From positions 1 through 54,812 of the forward strand of contig JAHBMJ010000180.1 of assembly GCA_018398765.1 (NCBI GenBank): DNA of 54,812 bases, written 5' to 3'. The notes under the pieces are model-generated. The model saw only the letters and a list, made by a program, of their open reading frames with translations, did not search any database and was not told where the DNA came from. A program made the translations under genes and the position numbers. Origin of the DNA: Chromera velia (taxonomy: Eukaryota; Sar; Chromeraceae). Below are positions 10,511 through 21,847 of this stretch, one piece after another. Each line of letters begins with the position of its first letter. Within the stretch, counting starts at the first letter, position 1.

Positions 10511-11373
10511 AAAAGAACGAAATGATTTAACAATTGAAAAGGTTTTCTTTTCTCTTCTTTATTCTTTTTGCATTATCTGAAATTTCAATGTGCTTGGTGA
10601 AAGTTTCTTTTTTAGATACAGCAAAATTGCTTTCTTTTGCGTTTTCTCTTTGTTCCACCGTTTATCGCTCTCTCTTTCTCTCTCTCTCTCCTCTTTCTCT
10701 TTACAGTTGTTACTTTTCTCTTCTCTTTTCCTAGCTCAGAGTCTTTTCAAACAAGTCTGTTTCTTTTCCGGACTGAATTGATTTGTAGTACAAACTTCTG
10801 GTTTTCTTTTCTAAAAGAAGACAGGGCAGAGGGGAGATCAAAACAGATTGGTTTAAAACCGATGACATCACAGAAAAGGAGTTGAAGTACAGAGTATCTC
10901 GCACTATCTGCAGTTGAAGTACAGGGTATCTGGCATTATCTGCCGGGGTACCGTGCCGCGCATTGGGCCAGGCTTGGCCGGGCTTATGTCACGTATGTTC
11001 GTCAAAAGCAAAGACTTTCCTATGACGTCATCGGTTTTAAACCAATCTGTTTTGATCTCCCCTCCGCTCTGTCTTCTTTTAAAAAAGAAAACCAGAAGTT
11101 TGTACTACAAATCAATTCAGTCCGGAAAGGAAACAGACTTGTTTAAAAAGAGAAGAGAAAAGTAAGAACTGTAAAGAGAAAGAGGAGAGAGAGAGAGAAA
11201 GACACTCTAAGAGAGCGATAAACGGTGGAACAAAGAGAAAACGCAAAAGAAAGCAATTTTGCTGTATCTGAAAAAGAAACTTTCACCAAGCACGTTGAAA
11301 CTTCAGACAACGCAAAAAGAATAAAGAAGAGAAAAGAAAACCTTTTCAATTGTTAAATCATTTCGTTCTTTTT
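10511..11373. repeat. Large imperfect inverted repeat, arms ~370 bp
   Basis: The left arm, 10511-10880, and right arm, 11014-11373, are reverse complements with scattered mismatches and one small deletion. Matching landmarks are acaattgaaaagg / ccttttcaattgt at the outer ends and ggtttaaaaccgatgac / gtcatcggttttaaacc at the inner ends. The ~130-bp spacer holds the start of repeat R copy 2. The arms are pyrimidine-rich on one strand. This could be a foldback element or an inverted duplication; no open frame of note lies in the arms. Confidence 0.8.
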
Positions 11374-11607
11374 TTTCCTCCTAGCCCTCTTTCTTTAGCA
11401 CCCCCGCTCCCCCCCCCCATTTTTTTCCCATTTCTTTCTGTGCGTATCATACTTTGGATGGCATGCGAGATTGGATTCATCATTTTGGTTTCGGATTGAG
11501 AGTATTACTATTACTTTTACAGACTTCTCCAGGAGCTGTACAGACTTGAGCACAGACCACAGAGACTTACCTGTCATAAGACCTTGACACACACCTCCAC
11601 CTTACCT
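10881..11607 (+). repeat. Dispersed repeat R, copy 2 (split by other DNA)
   Basis: The two 32-bp units (10881, 10913) and the gcattgggccaggcttggcc block are present. About 440 bp containing the right arm of the inverted repeat then intervene before the conserved acatgcgagattggattcat block near 11460. The end of the repeat is split by the hAT-type element at 11608 and resumes at 12479 with tagttctg. Order and orientation match copy 1. Confidence 0.75.
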
Positions 11608-12470
11608 CAGGGTTACTTTTCTGGTCAGTAACAGGTGTAGTCTACCGGCAATTGCCGGTAACCGGTAATGGCCTCAGTCTACCTTCCTTTTACCGACAAA
11701 AAAAAAAGATAAAAATTATAGGATCAAAAAAAAAAAATTCGTCTGCGGCGCCAACCTTCAAAAACATGTTTTTAAGTGTTTGTTGACATTTGAAAAGCCT
11801 ATTAACAAAAAAAGATATATATGAATTTTATAATTTACTATAATTTCAATTATATTTTAACTGCTTTGATCACCCTTATATTAGAATGACATAAAGTTCT
11901 AACAGCTCTATCCAACAGCTACTCCCTTTTCCTTAAATTGACTCTGTTCCATCTCCTACTGTTCTGTTTCTCTGTATCAGGCCTTGAGCCGTCGTTTGAA
12001 AGCAATCAAAGTAAGGGACAAGTAATGACTTAGCAGTACTTAGCGTAGTCGGCTCCTAAGGCATACTCATCCAGAGTTCATACCTTACAGAAGTTAATAC
12101 TGTTTACAACAACATGAAGAGACTGCCTCTTGTTTGTGTCTTTGTTCTGTTTAATCCATCTGTATCTGTATTCTCATCTGTATTAATAGAATTAATAATA
12201 TAGATCCTAGGATTGACCGGCATGCATCACTTGACCTAGTGACTGTCTTACACCTTGCATACTGCCAGTTGCAACTGGACGGTAAAAGCTAGTAAAAGCA
12301 CTTCAAGTTCTTCGGACTGTGCCACCTATGATTGATTGATTGACCTATAAGGGAGTATGAATGATTATTAGAATTCTGCAAAGTCTTTTTCGACTGCCAG
12401 CAAACTCTGCCGGTAATTACCGGTTACCGGTAATGAAGCTTGTCTACCGCCAAAAAAATTGGCAACCCTG
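11608..12470. mobile_element. hAT-type non-autonomous DNA transposon (MITE-like), 863 bp
   Basis: The element starts CAGGGTTAC and ends GGCAACCCTG, giving terminal inverted repeats of about 9 bases (CAGGGTTRC). It is flanked by perfect 8-bp direct repeats, CCTTACCT, at 11600-11607 and 12471-12478. CAGGG-type ends and 8-bp target duplications are hallmarks of the hAT superfamily. Palindromic CCGGTAA/TTACCGG blocks lie just inside both ends (11645-11672 and 12410-12436). No transposase-like open frame is seen, so it depends on an enzyme elsewhere. Repeat R copy 1 at 7528-7548 shows the matching uninserted site. Confidence 0.85.
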
Positions 12471-12478
12471 CCTTACCT

Positions 12479-13021
12479 TAGTTCTGTTTTTACTGGTTTT
12501 TACCAAAGATTCCCAATAATTCCTAAATTAGAGGGTCTTAATAATACTTAATAATGTTTTATTCTAAATCTTCTCTATTATTTGATCTAATTTAATCAAA
12601 ATCATCAATTTATCTCATTTTTAGATCCAGACTACTTCATCCACATAATATCACACAAAAATTATATCAATATTTTTTATTTTTAAAAAGAAGCTCAACT
12701 GTTTTACCACCATTATTCTTCTTACAATTTTTACTTCTTTTCATCTGATTTGAACTACTGCATCTAGCTCATAAACTTTATTTCACTTCAATTCTTAGTT
12801 GAATTCTATGTTTCAAGTTGGTTTTGTATCTTCAAAGATCCATATACAGTATAAACATTAAAACAAACCGCATATAGGAGCTTGTATCAAATAAAAAAGT
12901 AACACATCTAAACATAGTACCACCATGTAGAAGTAACCATCCATTGCCATCAAACTGCCACTTTCAAACGCAATAAAAGTAATTAAGTTATATTTTGTTA
13001 TTTTCTACTGATAGTGGTTTT
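12479..13021. other. AT-rich spacer
   Basis: AT-rich DNA between the end of repeat R copy 2 and the stop codon of the large unknown gene. It probably includes that gene's 3' untranslated region. No gene seen. Confidence 0.55.
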
Positions 13022-16000
13022 CTATTGGCTGCGCGCTCGTGCAGCAGCCTCGTCGCACAAGCGAACAATGCAGTCGACTTCATCCATCACGACGCGAAGG
13101 CCGGGAGTCCTTCGGTTCTGCTTGTTTGGAGAAGATCCGGAGGCGGTCACTGAAAGTTTCTGTAGGTGATGCGACTCGACTCTTTGCTCCCAGCGCTTGC
13201 TTGCGTCAGTTTCTACTCGAAATACACCTCTTTCGTCCCTTCCTCCAAAATCAGGCATTAATTCGCAAGAGTGATTTCGAGCCATCTTGGAGGCACGGGG
13301 GTGGGAGTCTGAGCGCAGGGCAAAGTCTGGGAAGGACTGGCGGCTAGAGAGGCCGTGCGGGCCGTCGTGCGCGCCGTCACAGTCCAGTCGCAGGTCCACA
13401 TTCACTCCACCCCTTCCCTCCTCCTTTTGGGACCCCATCCGGCTACTGCGCCCCTCCCTCCTTGTGCCGTCGTTCGTTCTGGTTACCGCCTTCCTTCTGT
13501 TGGAGGGGGAGGAGACAGATACTTCGAGGATCGTCTGAGGCTCCTCATCCGTCTCGTTCCTCCCCCTTCTCCCATGTGAGATGTGCCCAATTTCTTCCTC
13601 TTCCTCAAGCACTCCCTCCACAGAGTGACTTCTCCTGTATCCTTTCGACCCCCGGGAAGGCGGTGCAGGTATACGGACAGACATTCGGGAAATGAGCATC
13701 TGACGTCGGGACGAGGACGAGCAGGAATCTCTCCTCTCACTCCTCTCGTCTCTGTCTCTGCCGACCGATACTGACACAGTCCTCTCCCTCTCTGTCGATT
13801 TCCCTTTCGGTGTCGTCTGCCTCAGAGCATCTCTCTCAGTCTCACTCCCATGCATCCTTCGTCTTATGCCGACCTCTCGGTGTGAGTCTGCGGGTGGCTG
13901 GCGGGAGGCAACAGAGAAAGGCGCGGTCTTGCTGAGCTGCTGGTTTCTCGATTGGAATGCAGCGTTCCAACTGGAGGGAGAAAGGGGGTCAGGGAGGTGA
14001 GAGGGCAATGGAGAAACTTGGGTGGGATGGTCCGGCAACAATCTACGAGAGGGCAAAGAGAGGCCGCCTGCGGCTGCTGCTGCTGTTGGCGTCTGTAGGG
14101 AGCACTCAGCCATTGTTCCTTCTCTGTTTGAAGATGTGAGCAGACGCTTCTGCGCGTTTTGAAGCTGTGAGGGAGAAAGAGCAGAAGGCTGGCAAGGCTC
14201 TTGTAGAGCTGGAGTGGGAGTGAGTTGAGGTGGGCCGAGTGAGGGGAGGGCACAGGATCCTCCCAGTGTTGTCGGTGCGGGTGTGGGGGTGTCAGAATGG
14301 ACGGGCATGGCGGAGACTGCCTGTGGAACCGAAGGGCTGAGCAAAGAGGGGGAACGGTCTGTTAAGGTGTAAGAGGGGTGTGCTGAAGGGGGTGTGGGGA
14401 CGATCCGTGTTCGACTTGGACGTCTTTCTTGTTCTGGTTTGGGAATGGATGGGGAGTCTGGCAGGAGGACGGGATTTTCGGACTCTTCTCTCTTCTCACC
14501 AGACTTTTCACTTTTCTCTTCCTGCTGACTTTCATTCCCCAGGACTTCGTTATGTTCCTCTCCCCTCAACGGGGCTTTTACAAGGGGTGGACAAACGCTC
14601 GAAGAGGAAAGAGAGTCAGTTGGATTGCTACTGCTTTTTTGGGTTCCGGATCCCATGGAGTCAGTTGGGTCTTTGTTAGTCAGCTGCTGGGTCTTCGAAC
14701 GGGCAGTGACAAGCTCAAAGGAGTCTGTGGCAGACGAGGCTGCTGAAGCTGAGAGGAAAGCAGAGTCATCTTCCGCGCCCTTCTCTGCAGAAGATTTATC
14801 CTCTTCATCTTTTTCGCTTCCTTTCTCTTCCTTTGCCTGCGGACTGTCCTCGGCTCTGTGTTTTCCCCCGCTCTTACTCATTTCCTCGCAGACTTTGCTG
14901 CCTTCTTCTTCTTCTTCTCCCTCCTTTTTCTGTGTGACGCTTTCGACTCCTTTCTCTTCCTTTAACTTTCTCTTCATCCCCCCGTCCTGCATTCCTTCGC
15001 CTTCTGCATCCCCATCCCCCTCCTTCACTGCTTCTTTTTCTCCCTCCATCACAAGAAGAGAGGAATCGCAGCTCGGCTTTTTCTTAACATCTTCCCCCTT
15101 CCGAGGGTGAGACGAGTCCCTCAGAGATTCTTCCAGAGACTCTAAAGCCTCGAACGAGTCGGAACCCCCGCCTCTTTGAAGACAACCGAGCGAAGAAGAA
15201 GAGGAGGATATATCAGAACTCCGGCCCGCGTGTTTTGAACCAGGCGGCTCGGCTCCCCTTGAAACAGCCGGGAGCGTTAGGGTTTTTCTTTCAGCCACAG
15301 GTGCGTCGGGTGTGACGCAGGCTGACTCTGTGAAATTTCTTACACGGTCTTCAGTAAGGCTGTCTGACCCCGTTCCTTCTCCCTCAATCTCTTCTTCTAT
15401 CTCTTCCACCTCATCGCACTCTGCTGCCTCCTTCTCCTTTTTCTTTTCCCTTGCCCCATTTGATGAAGGCGAAGAAGAAGAAGAAGAAGAAGCACTACAG
15501 GAATCTGAGGCTGAAGACGCAGAGAGCGCATCGGGAACCCCAAAATTCGCCGTCGGCACAGACCGAACGATAGTACCTGCGGCCTCCTGACCCCTCCCTG
15601 CAGTGCCAGCCCCCCTCCCCTTCCCTTCTGACGGAGGGCCGGTGACCTTGATTACTCTAGTCAGGGGGACGGGAGAGGAGGGGGCCGCTGCTGGGCGTGC
15701 AGGTGACTGTGCAGATGATTCCCTTCCCCCTTTTGTTTTGTCCTTTTCAGACGGAATTGCTGATGAAAGGGCGTTGTCACCTTCTGGCCCCTTGCCCTCA
15801 AGAGCAGCAAGAAGGAAAAGGCCACCGGGGGGGTTTACGGAAGAGGATGAAGATGCTTTTTCTCTTTCTGCTTCTTCGAGAGTCGCAGTGGGAACACTGA
15901 TTTTCTTCTCGGAAGAAAAAGAAGACGAATAGCATTCTTCCCCTTCTTCAATTTCTGCAGGTGCCTCGGGGGGGACAGAGGGGCCCCCTTGCCTGCCTTC

Positions 16001-19000
16001 AAGCGTGGTCTCTTCTTGCTTCCCCGCCTGTTTTGGCGCTTCCTTCGGCAGGACATCTGCGAAGGAATCGGAAACCTCTCTCACTGTCTTGCGCTGCACA
16101 TTCCCGACTGCTGTCTGACTATTTTTTTCCTCTATTGATGATGTCATTCTGCTGTTCAGTTGTGGCACTGCTTCTTCGATGCTTTTTTTCTCTTTTTGGC
16201 TCTCACTCTTCTGCTGGGGGTTGCTAGAAAGAGAAAGAGAGGACCTTCCTCTTCGCTGCTGCTCTTTCTGTTCTTCCTCCTTTGTTCCTTCCTCTCGGCT
16301 CTTGGTTGCTTCGGGTTGCTTCGAGTCGGGGGATGGTCCCTCTCTCCTCTTTTGTTTCTGTTCGGAACCTCTGAAAGAAGAAGCGACGCCAGAAGAGAGG
16401 AGACCGGAAGTACAAGAGGAAGAAGGCACGGGAGGAGGGGCCTCTTTCTCTTGTGTCTCTTCGTGCACAGCTAATGGCTGCCTTTCCTCGGACAGAATGG
16501 AAGTCTGGAGAGGCGGTCCAAGGGGAGTGTGGGGGACTTCTCCCTCGGGGTGGCTTTGTGTCGGCTCGGCAGCTTTCCCCGATTGGATTCGAAAGTTCTG
16601 ACCGGGAGATTTCAAGTCACTCTGTTGATCCCTCTCCCGCCCCTCGTCTTCTTCTTCTTCTTCTAAAATTGGGATTGGAAGGGAGGCAGCATCTTTTGGT
16701 CTCTCCGTGTCTGACACCTTTTGGGAATATGTCAGGCTCGGCTCTCTACCTTCCTTTTTCCCTTTCTCTTCTTCCTCTGTACTCCGACTGAAAGTCAATT
16801 CCTCCTCCGCCTGCACGATGAGGTGACCTAGCCCCGCACCAGCTCCGTGAGAGGATCTCGAGGCAGCATGGGTCTGCGGCCTTGGGGGAGGAAGTGGAGA
16901 CTCGGAGGGTGTTAGCAGTTGAGCATCCGGTGCTTGCGGCTCTTGTGCTTGCTTTTGGTGATGAGGAGACGGAGGGAGCATGGGGGGAATTTTTGAGGGA
17001 GACTGGAATGCTGCACCCCGACTTGGGGAGAAGTGGGGGCGTGTATGGGTCTCTTGGGCTCTGTCTGATGGATCCGCTGCTGTCAAAATGGAGCTTTGTC
17101 TCTGCTGAGTCGGACTCCACTCGTTTGGGGACCCCCACTTTTCTGAATGATTCTGTTGTAAATGTGTAGTCGAGTAAGGAGAGTGGCGGGAGGGGGAGAC
17201 GACAGCAACGGGACGGGGGGGCTCTCGCTGGCCCCGGAAAGCATTATTCTGTGTCGGAGAGTTGATCATGGCTTGCATAGAGAAGGCGGTGTAGGGAGCA
17301 GAGGAAATATGTACAGGGACAAAATCACTTAAACTCTCCGGAAGGGACGACAAAACAGCATACCCCTTCAGCCAGCCGTCCCTTGCAAGGCCACCCTCCC
17401 CCACTTCTCCGGCTACACCTTGGAACCCCGGTGGGCGAGACGGAAAGTCTGAAGCACCCCTGAAACCTTTCAGAAACGCTTTGACTGCCTCTGCAGCTTC
17501 AGGGGTGTCCTCCTGCCCACCCAGCGCCCCTGACAGCGCTGCAGCAGTTGTCATGGCGGGTTGAGAGACTGATTTGGCCGTCAGGGGTGATGCATCTGAA
17601 AAGGGAATCTGGGTAGACATCATCATTCTCCCACTGTCCATCATCTCTCGTTGTTGGGATGGTGACAGGGGTGCTGCCTTCATCTTTTGGAATCCTGGGA
17701 CTCGCCCCCCTTCCTGCTGTGCGAAGCTCTGCTGGGCCATTCCAAGCGCTCTCTCCTCTTCCAACCGGCCTCTGTCTCTGCGGGGAGACTTCAATCCATC
17801 AGTAATCGAGGCGGCCCCTCCATTTCTCTCCATCAATGCGACCTGCTCTTTCAGTTCATGATTTTCCTGAGAATCGAGAGGGGAGGAGAGGAGAGGAAAG
17901 GAGGGAGAGCAACAGGAAGGACAATTATGTGCCACGCATCAAACGGACGAATGGATACATGGATGGATGGAAGGACAGGAGGACAGAGAGTACTGAGAGC
18001 AGACTCCTCAGCAAGAAATGAACCTGGTGAAGAGGAATGGTGACAAAGAATGAAGATGACTCACAACGAAGTCTTGAAGGCGTCTTTCCGAGGCCGTGTT
18101 CAAGAGGAGAGATGAAAAGAGAGTGATCCGGAGGGAATATATAGGAGCTCGGCTTCACCTGGCTTAGTCATTCATCCATTCATTCATTCATTCATTCATT
18201 CATTTGGAAAGAAAGACGTTGTCGAGTGTCTAGACATTTGACTGACCACGTAAAGGCAATCACAAAGCTCTTTGTAGAGAGCCAACGCCGCGCCTGTCTC
18301 GTCCCCCTCCTCCTCCGCCCCTTTCCACCGTGCTCGGTCTCTTTCTCTTTCCCTTTCCAGGTCCTCCTTGGTGCATCCCACTCCACTCCCACCCACTGAA
18401 CGGGAGGGAGGATCCACCTTGGCATCGAGAGTGCTCACAGCTGTTTTCTCTCTTTCATTTCTGCGGCGATCAACTGCTCCAGGCACCCGGCGGCTCGTCC
18501 AGACACCGGCCCTGTTGGGCAGAAATGGGGATTCGAAAGTACGCGCCTGCATCTTGCTGGAGGAGTCTTCCGCCTCTCCGTGTCTCTTCATCATGATTTG
18601 TTCCATTGCAGAGACGGGAGGGGAATTTGAAGACGCTCTCGGACACAGGACACGGTGCACCTCCCGCAGGAAAGTGAGGAGACACGATGCGGAATCCGGT
18701 GTAAGATCAAAAAAGAGTGAGAGAAGTGCAGGCAGAGCGGCAGGCTGCTCCTTTAGCCTCGCATCTCCGCTGGCCACTTCCACAAGAGCGGACGACCGCG
18801 CTCGGTCAAGTAGGGGAGCTGCATGCAGTGCGAAGTCACGCCAGGGATTGGACGGTGAAAACAGAAAGAAAGGGAGGTAGGGAGGGAGGGAGGAAACCTC
18901 CAAATAAAAAGTAAAAGAGAAGATCGATCAAAGGCATGGACGCGGAGAATAACCAGAGAGGGAGTGCGGGCCAGGGAGGCAGAGAGAAGAAAAAGTTCAG

Positions 19001-20643
19001 AGAAGAGAAGTGAACGAAACGGAAGAGAAGAGAGGAGAGGATCTCTGGGACACTAAGCCGGGCAGCTCGTCGGAGAAATATCTGTTTGTGAACAAGGGAG
19101 TCCAGTTAGGAATTTCGTCTCCTTCCATGAAACTCCTTTGCAAGTGGAAGAGGCGAGAGGCAACAAGCCCCTCACATTTCACGCCACCCGCATGCACATG
19201 CCAGTGAGAAGATACCGCCTGCCTGTCTGCCTGCTTGACTGACTGACCGAGGTCGTCACAGATTTTGACTACTTCGCCGAATCTGAACTCACGCCCGCCG
19301 CCCTCCCCGTTGCCTTCCATCTCCCCTTCTTCTTCCGTCTCTTCACGAGGCCGGAGAGCGTCACAGGACTTCCACTGACGACACAGGGCCCTGAAGGAAC
19401 TGTCAAAGAATTTGTCTGCCTCCTCGACAGACTTCAGGGAAAAAGGCTTTGCGGACCTGAGATGAGAAAGACGGAGGGGAGGGGGGGTGCAGAATGATGG
19501 TCGACGTCGACCGAAAAGTGAAGGTCGCTCCCACGATGCATGTATATTCACAACAGAAAGAAACGAAATGCAGAAAGAAAGCAGAGGCGAGGGCACAGGC
19601 AGCCTCGAGGCGCAACCTCCCTTTCTGGCTGTCACACTCGTTCACTCAGTCCCTCGTATACTCACTTACCCATTCACTTACCCATTCACTTACTCAATCA
19701 CTCACTCGCTCACTCACTCACTCACTCACTCACTCACTCACACACTCGCTTATCTTCACACACTCGCTCACTCATTCACTCACTCACTCCCTCACAAACT
19801 CATTCACTCACTCCCACACATTCACTCACTCCCTCACACACTCATTCACTTCGCTCACTCACCCACTCGCTCATATTCACTCACTCACTCACTCACTCAC
19901 ACACTCATTCACTTCGCACACTCACCCACTCGCTCACATTCACTCACTCACTCACTCACTCACTCACTCACTGACCCGACAGCTTTGATGGCATCTCCCA
20001 CGAGGGCATTCAGATTCTCTTCAACGTCTCTCCATTTTGCATCCACGCCCAATCCTCCCTCTTTCCGCTCCACTCCACTCTCGCCCTCTTCCTGCTGTAT
20101 TTCCTGAAGAGTCCCGTCCCCCTTCCCTCCCGCAGTTCCCTCACGAGAGAGAAACGAACGGGAGATGTTGTCCGCTTCTTCCTCTTGCGGACGCAACACT
20201 TGCAAGAGGCTTCTCTGAGAACTGAGAGAAGGTGCGCCTCCAGGGGTCATAGACGGAGGGGGCACGAAGGGAGAGAGGGGGAGGGCGCCTCCAGACGCTC
20301 TCAAAGGATCAAGGGCGTTGATTCTTCTGTCCCCATCCCCATGTTTCCCTGAACCTGCAGTCGTCCTCAATCCTTCTGCACTTCCGTAGAGAACGAAGTG
20401 GGATCGATCTGCATCAACGGTTGGTCTCTCCCTGTACTGGACTGGGGATGCCTCTTGTCCACCCGTTGGCCTGCCACTCCTATCGTAGGAAACCCAGAGT
20501 GAGGCTCTGTCTGAAGGATCCCTTTTGAGCAGAGAAGGTTGAAACGGACGCGAAGACAAAGAGACAGACCCAGTCATACCATCCCTCTCTCTTTGTGAAA
20601 CAAAAGGCTTGCGAGCCGTAACCTTTCTCAGACCCTCTGCCAT
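13022..20643 (-). CDS. Large protein of unknown function, 4 exons, ~2,097 aa
   Basis: Exons 20643-19976, 19456-19248, 18818-18247 and 17866-13022 join in consistent phases (2, 1, 0) with GT-AG introns. I recognise no family. Residues ~1-220 are rich in Ser, Gly and Pro and end in an amphipathic segment (WRDVEENLNALVGDAIKAVG). Residues ~220-400 look helical and ordered, with KPFSLKSVEEADKFFDSSF and repeated Leu-rich segments such as LLSLFFDL and LLTFLREVHRVL. Residues ~460-510 form a likely coiled coil (LYKELCDCLYVENHELKEQV). The last ~1,570 residues are long acidic, Ser/Glu/Lys-rich low complexity with poly-Glu and poly-Ser, then basic Arg/Ser-rich sequence, and end with a short conserved-looking tail (GLRVVMDEVDCIVRL). 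It could be a scaffold or a nuclear or cytoskeletal protein; the sequence does not decide. Intron 1 is built almost wholly from GAGT-type repeats. Confidence 0.7.
19640..19975. repeat. CACT/CATT tetranucleotide array filling intron 1
   Basis: On the plus strand the array reads CACT with CATT, CACA and CGCT variants; on the gene strand it is GTGAGT repeats beginning at the splice donor itself. It yields His/Ser/Leu-rich shadow frames. The array is interrupted, not perfect, which implies age. Confidence 0.9.
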
Positions 20644-21847
20644 TTCGTGAACGCAGTGGACAGCTTGCTGATTTGACAGTAGTCTGTACTCTGTAAATCA
20701 TACCATCTTGTATGCCTGATTGTGTTGCACGTCACTGCAGATATGCGTTGAACTTAAGATGCCCAAGCGAGATATGCGTGCTCTCTCTGCCCAAGTTTCG
20801 GTCCATGTTCGGCTGGGGGTGGTAATGTTCTGTGTCATCACTGCTGTTCAATAGGACTGCTGCATTCAAGACTAGCTGTCACTGGCATTGACTTGCATGG
20901 CATGTTGACCAATAAGATCATAACTGCGTCACTCTGCGTGATATATACGTACTGCGTCGCTTGTCTGTTGTTTCAGAACGAGGGTTCGTGGATTTTGCTT
21001 GTATGCATGAGCGATTATAATATACTCGCGCGTATCGGTCGACTGCATGCAGCAAAATGCTTTGTATTAAACATATGGCTTATAATTACGGGATACACCC
21101 AACCAGTTGGGTGAGTGCCTCGGGGGGCTATTTAGGGGTCCGCTAATTGATGCACACCATCGGGGGCTTGGGCATGTCTAAGTTGTGTACTGCCATGGGG
21201 CGGGGGCCACGGCAGCGAAGTATGCTTTTCGGGACCGCGCGCGCGTTGTATGCATGTGCAACTCCGTGCGAGTTACTTGAGGGGCACGCATGCGCAAAGT
21301 GATCGCGGCTCCGTGCGAGTTGCTTGAGGGGCACATTTTGGAACTCGGGCGACACCGACCGTGCATGACGGAGACAGAACCGATCCCCCCCTCAAAAATG
21401 AAAAAATGCGTTATGCGAGTGCGTGCGATCTCAGGGCCTCTCGGCTGATCTCAGCAGAGCTGAGCTGCCCCCCGAGGCGATATAGGCGCGGGCCCCGCGC
21501 GGCGTCGGATGGCCTCTGCGGGCCCTCTGAGCTTCTGAAATGCCGGGGCCCTCCCTCCTGCAGGCAGCGCTCTGTATTGACGTGCATGCATTCTTTTCCA
21601 ACAAATTAATTCTGACCTATAGCTGTATGTTAATATATGCATGGTATAAGCTAGGTTGTTGTATATACACACGAACGACACCCTCCAGACGCCTCGATCA
21701 CGTAATTGGTGAAGATCCGGGAGACCATTGAAGTCATACAAAAGGCTGTCTTCACGCTTTTCTTCTGCTTGAGACACTTCTTTGCTTGCCGAAGCGTCTT
21801 TCCATACAAACAACTCCCAGTCACCTACAGACCAGCAGCCAACCAAG
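20644..21847. promoter_or_regulatory. Shared upstream region of two divergent genes
   Basis: This 1.2-kb stretch separates the start of the unknown gene (minus) from the ammonium transporter (plus). At about 21265-21290 and 21309-21334 a near-identical segment (ctccgtgcgagtt, then cttgaggggcac) is repeated with a 44-bp period. GC-rich blocks follow at 21470-21560. No TATA box stands out. Bidirectional promoter use is inference from the layout. Confidence 0.35.

Noticed and set aside
13287-17861. Many plus-strand open frames opposite the large unknown gene
   Set aside because: They are shadows of a 4.8-kb exon with Ser/Glu codon bias (for example TCT/GAA runs); none has family features or splice support.
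19640-19975. CRISPR-like regular repeats
   Set aside because: Four-base period, no unique spacers, eukaryotic intron; it is a microsatellite.
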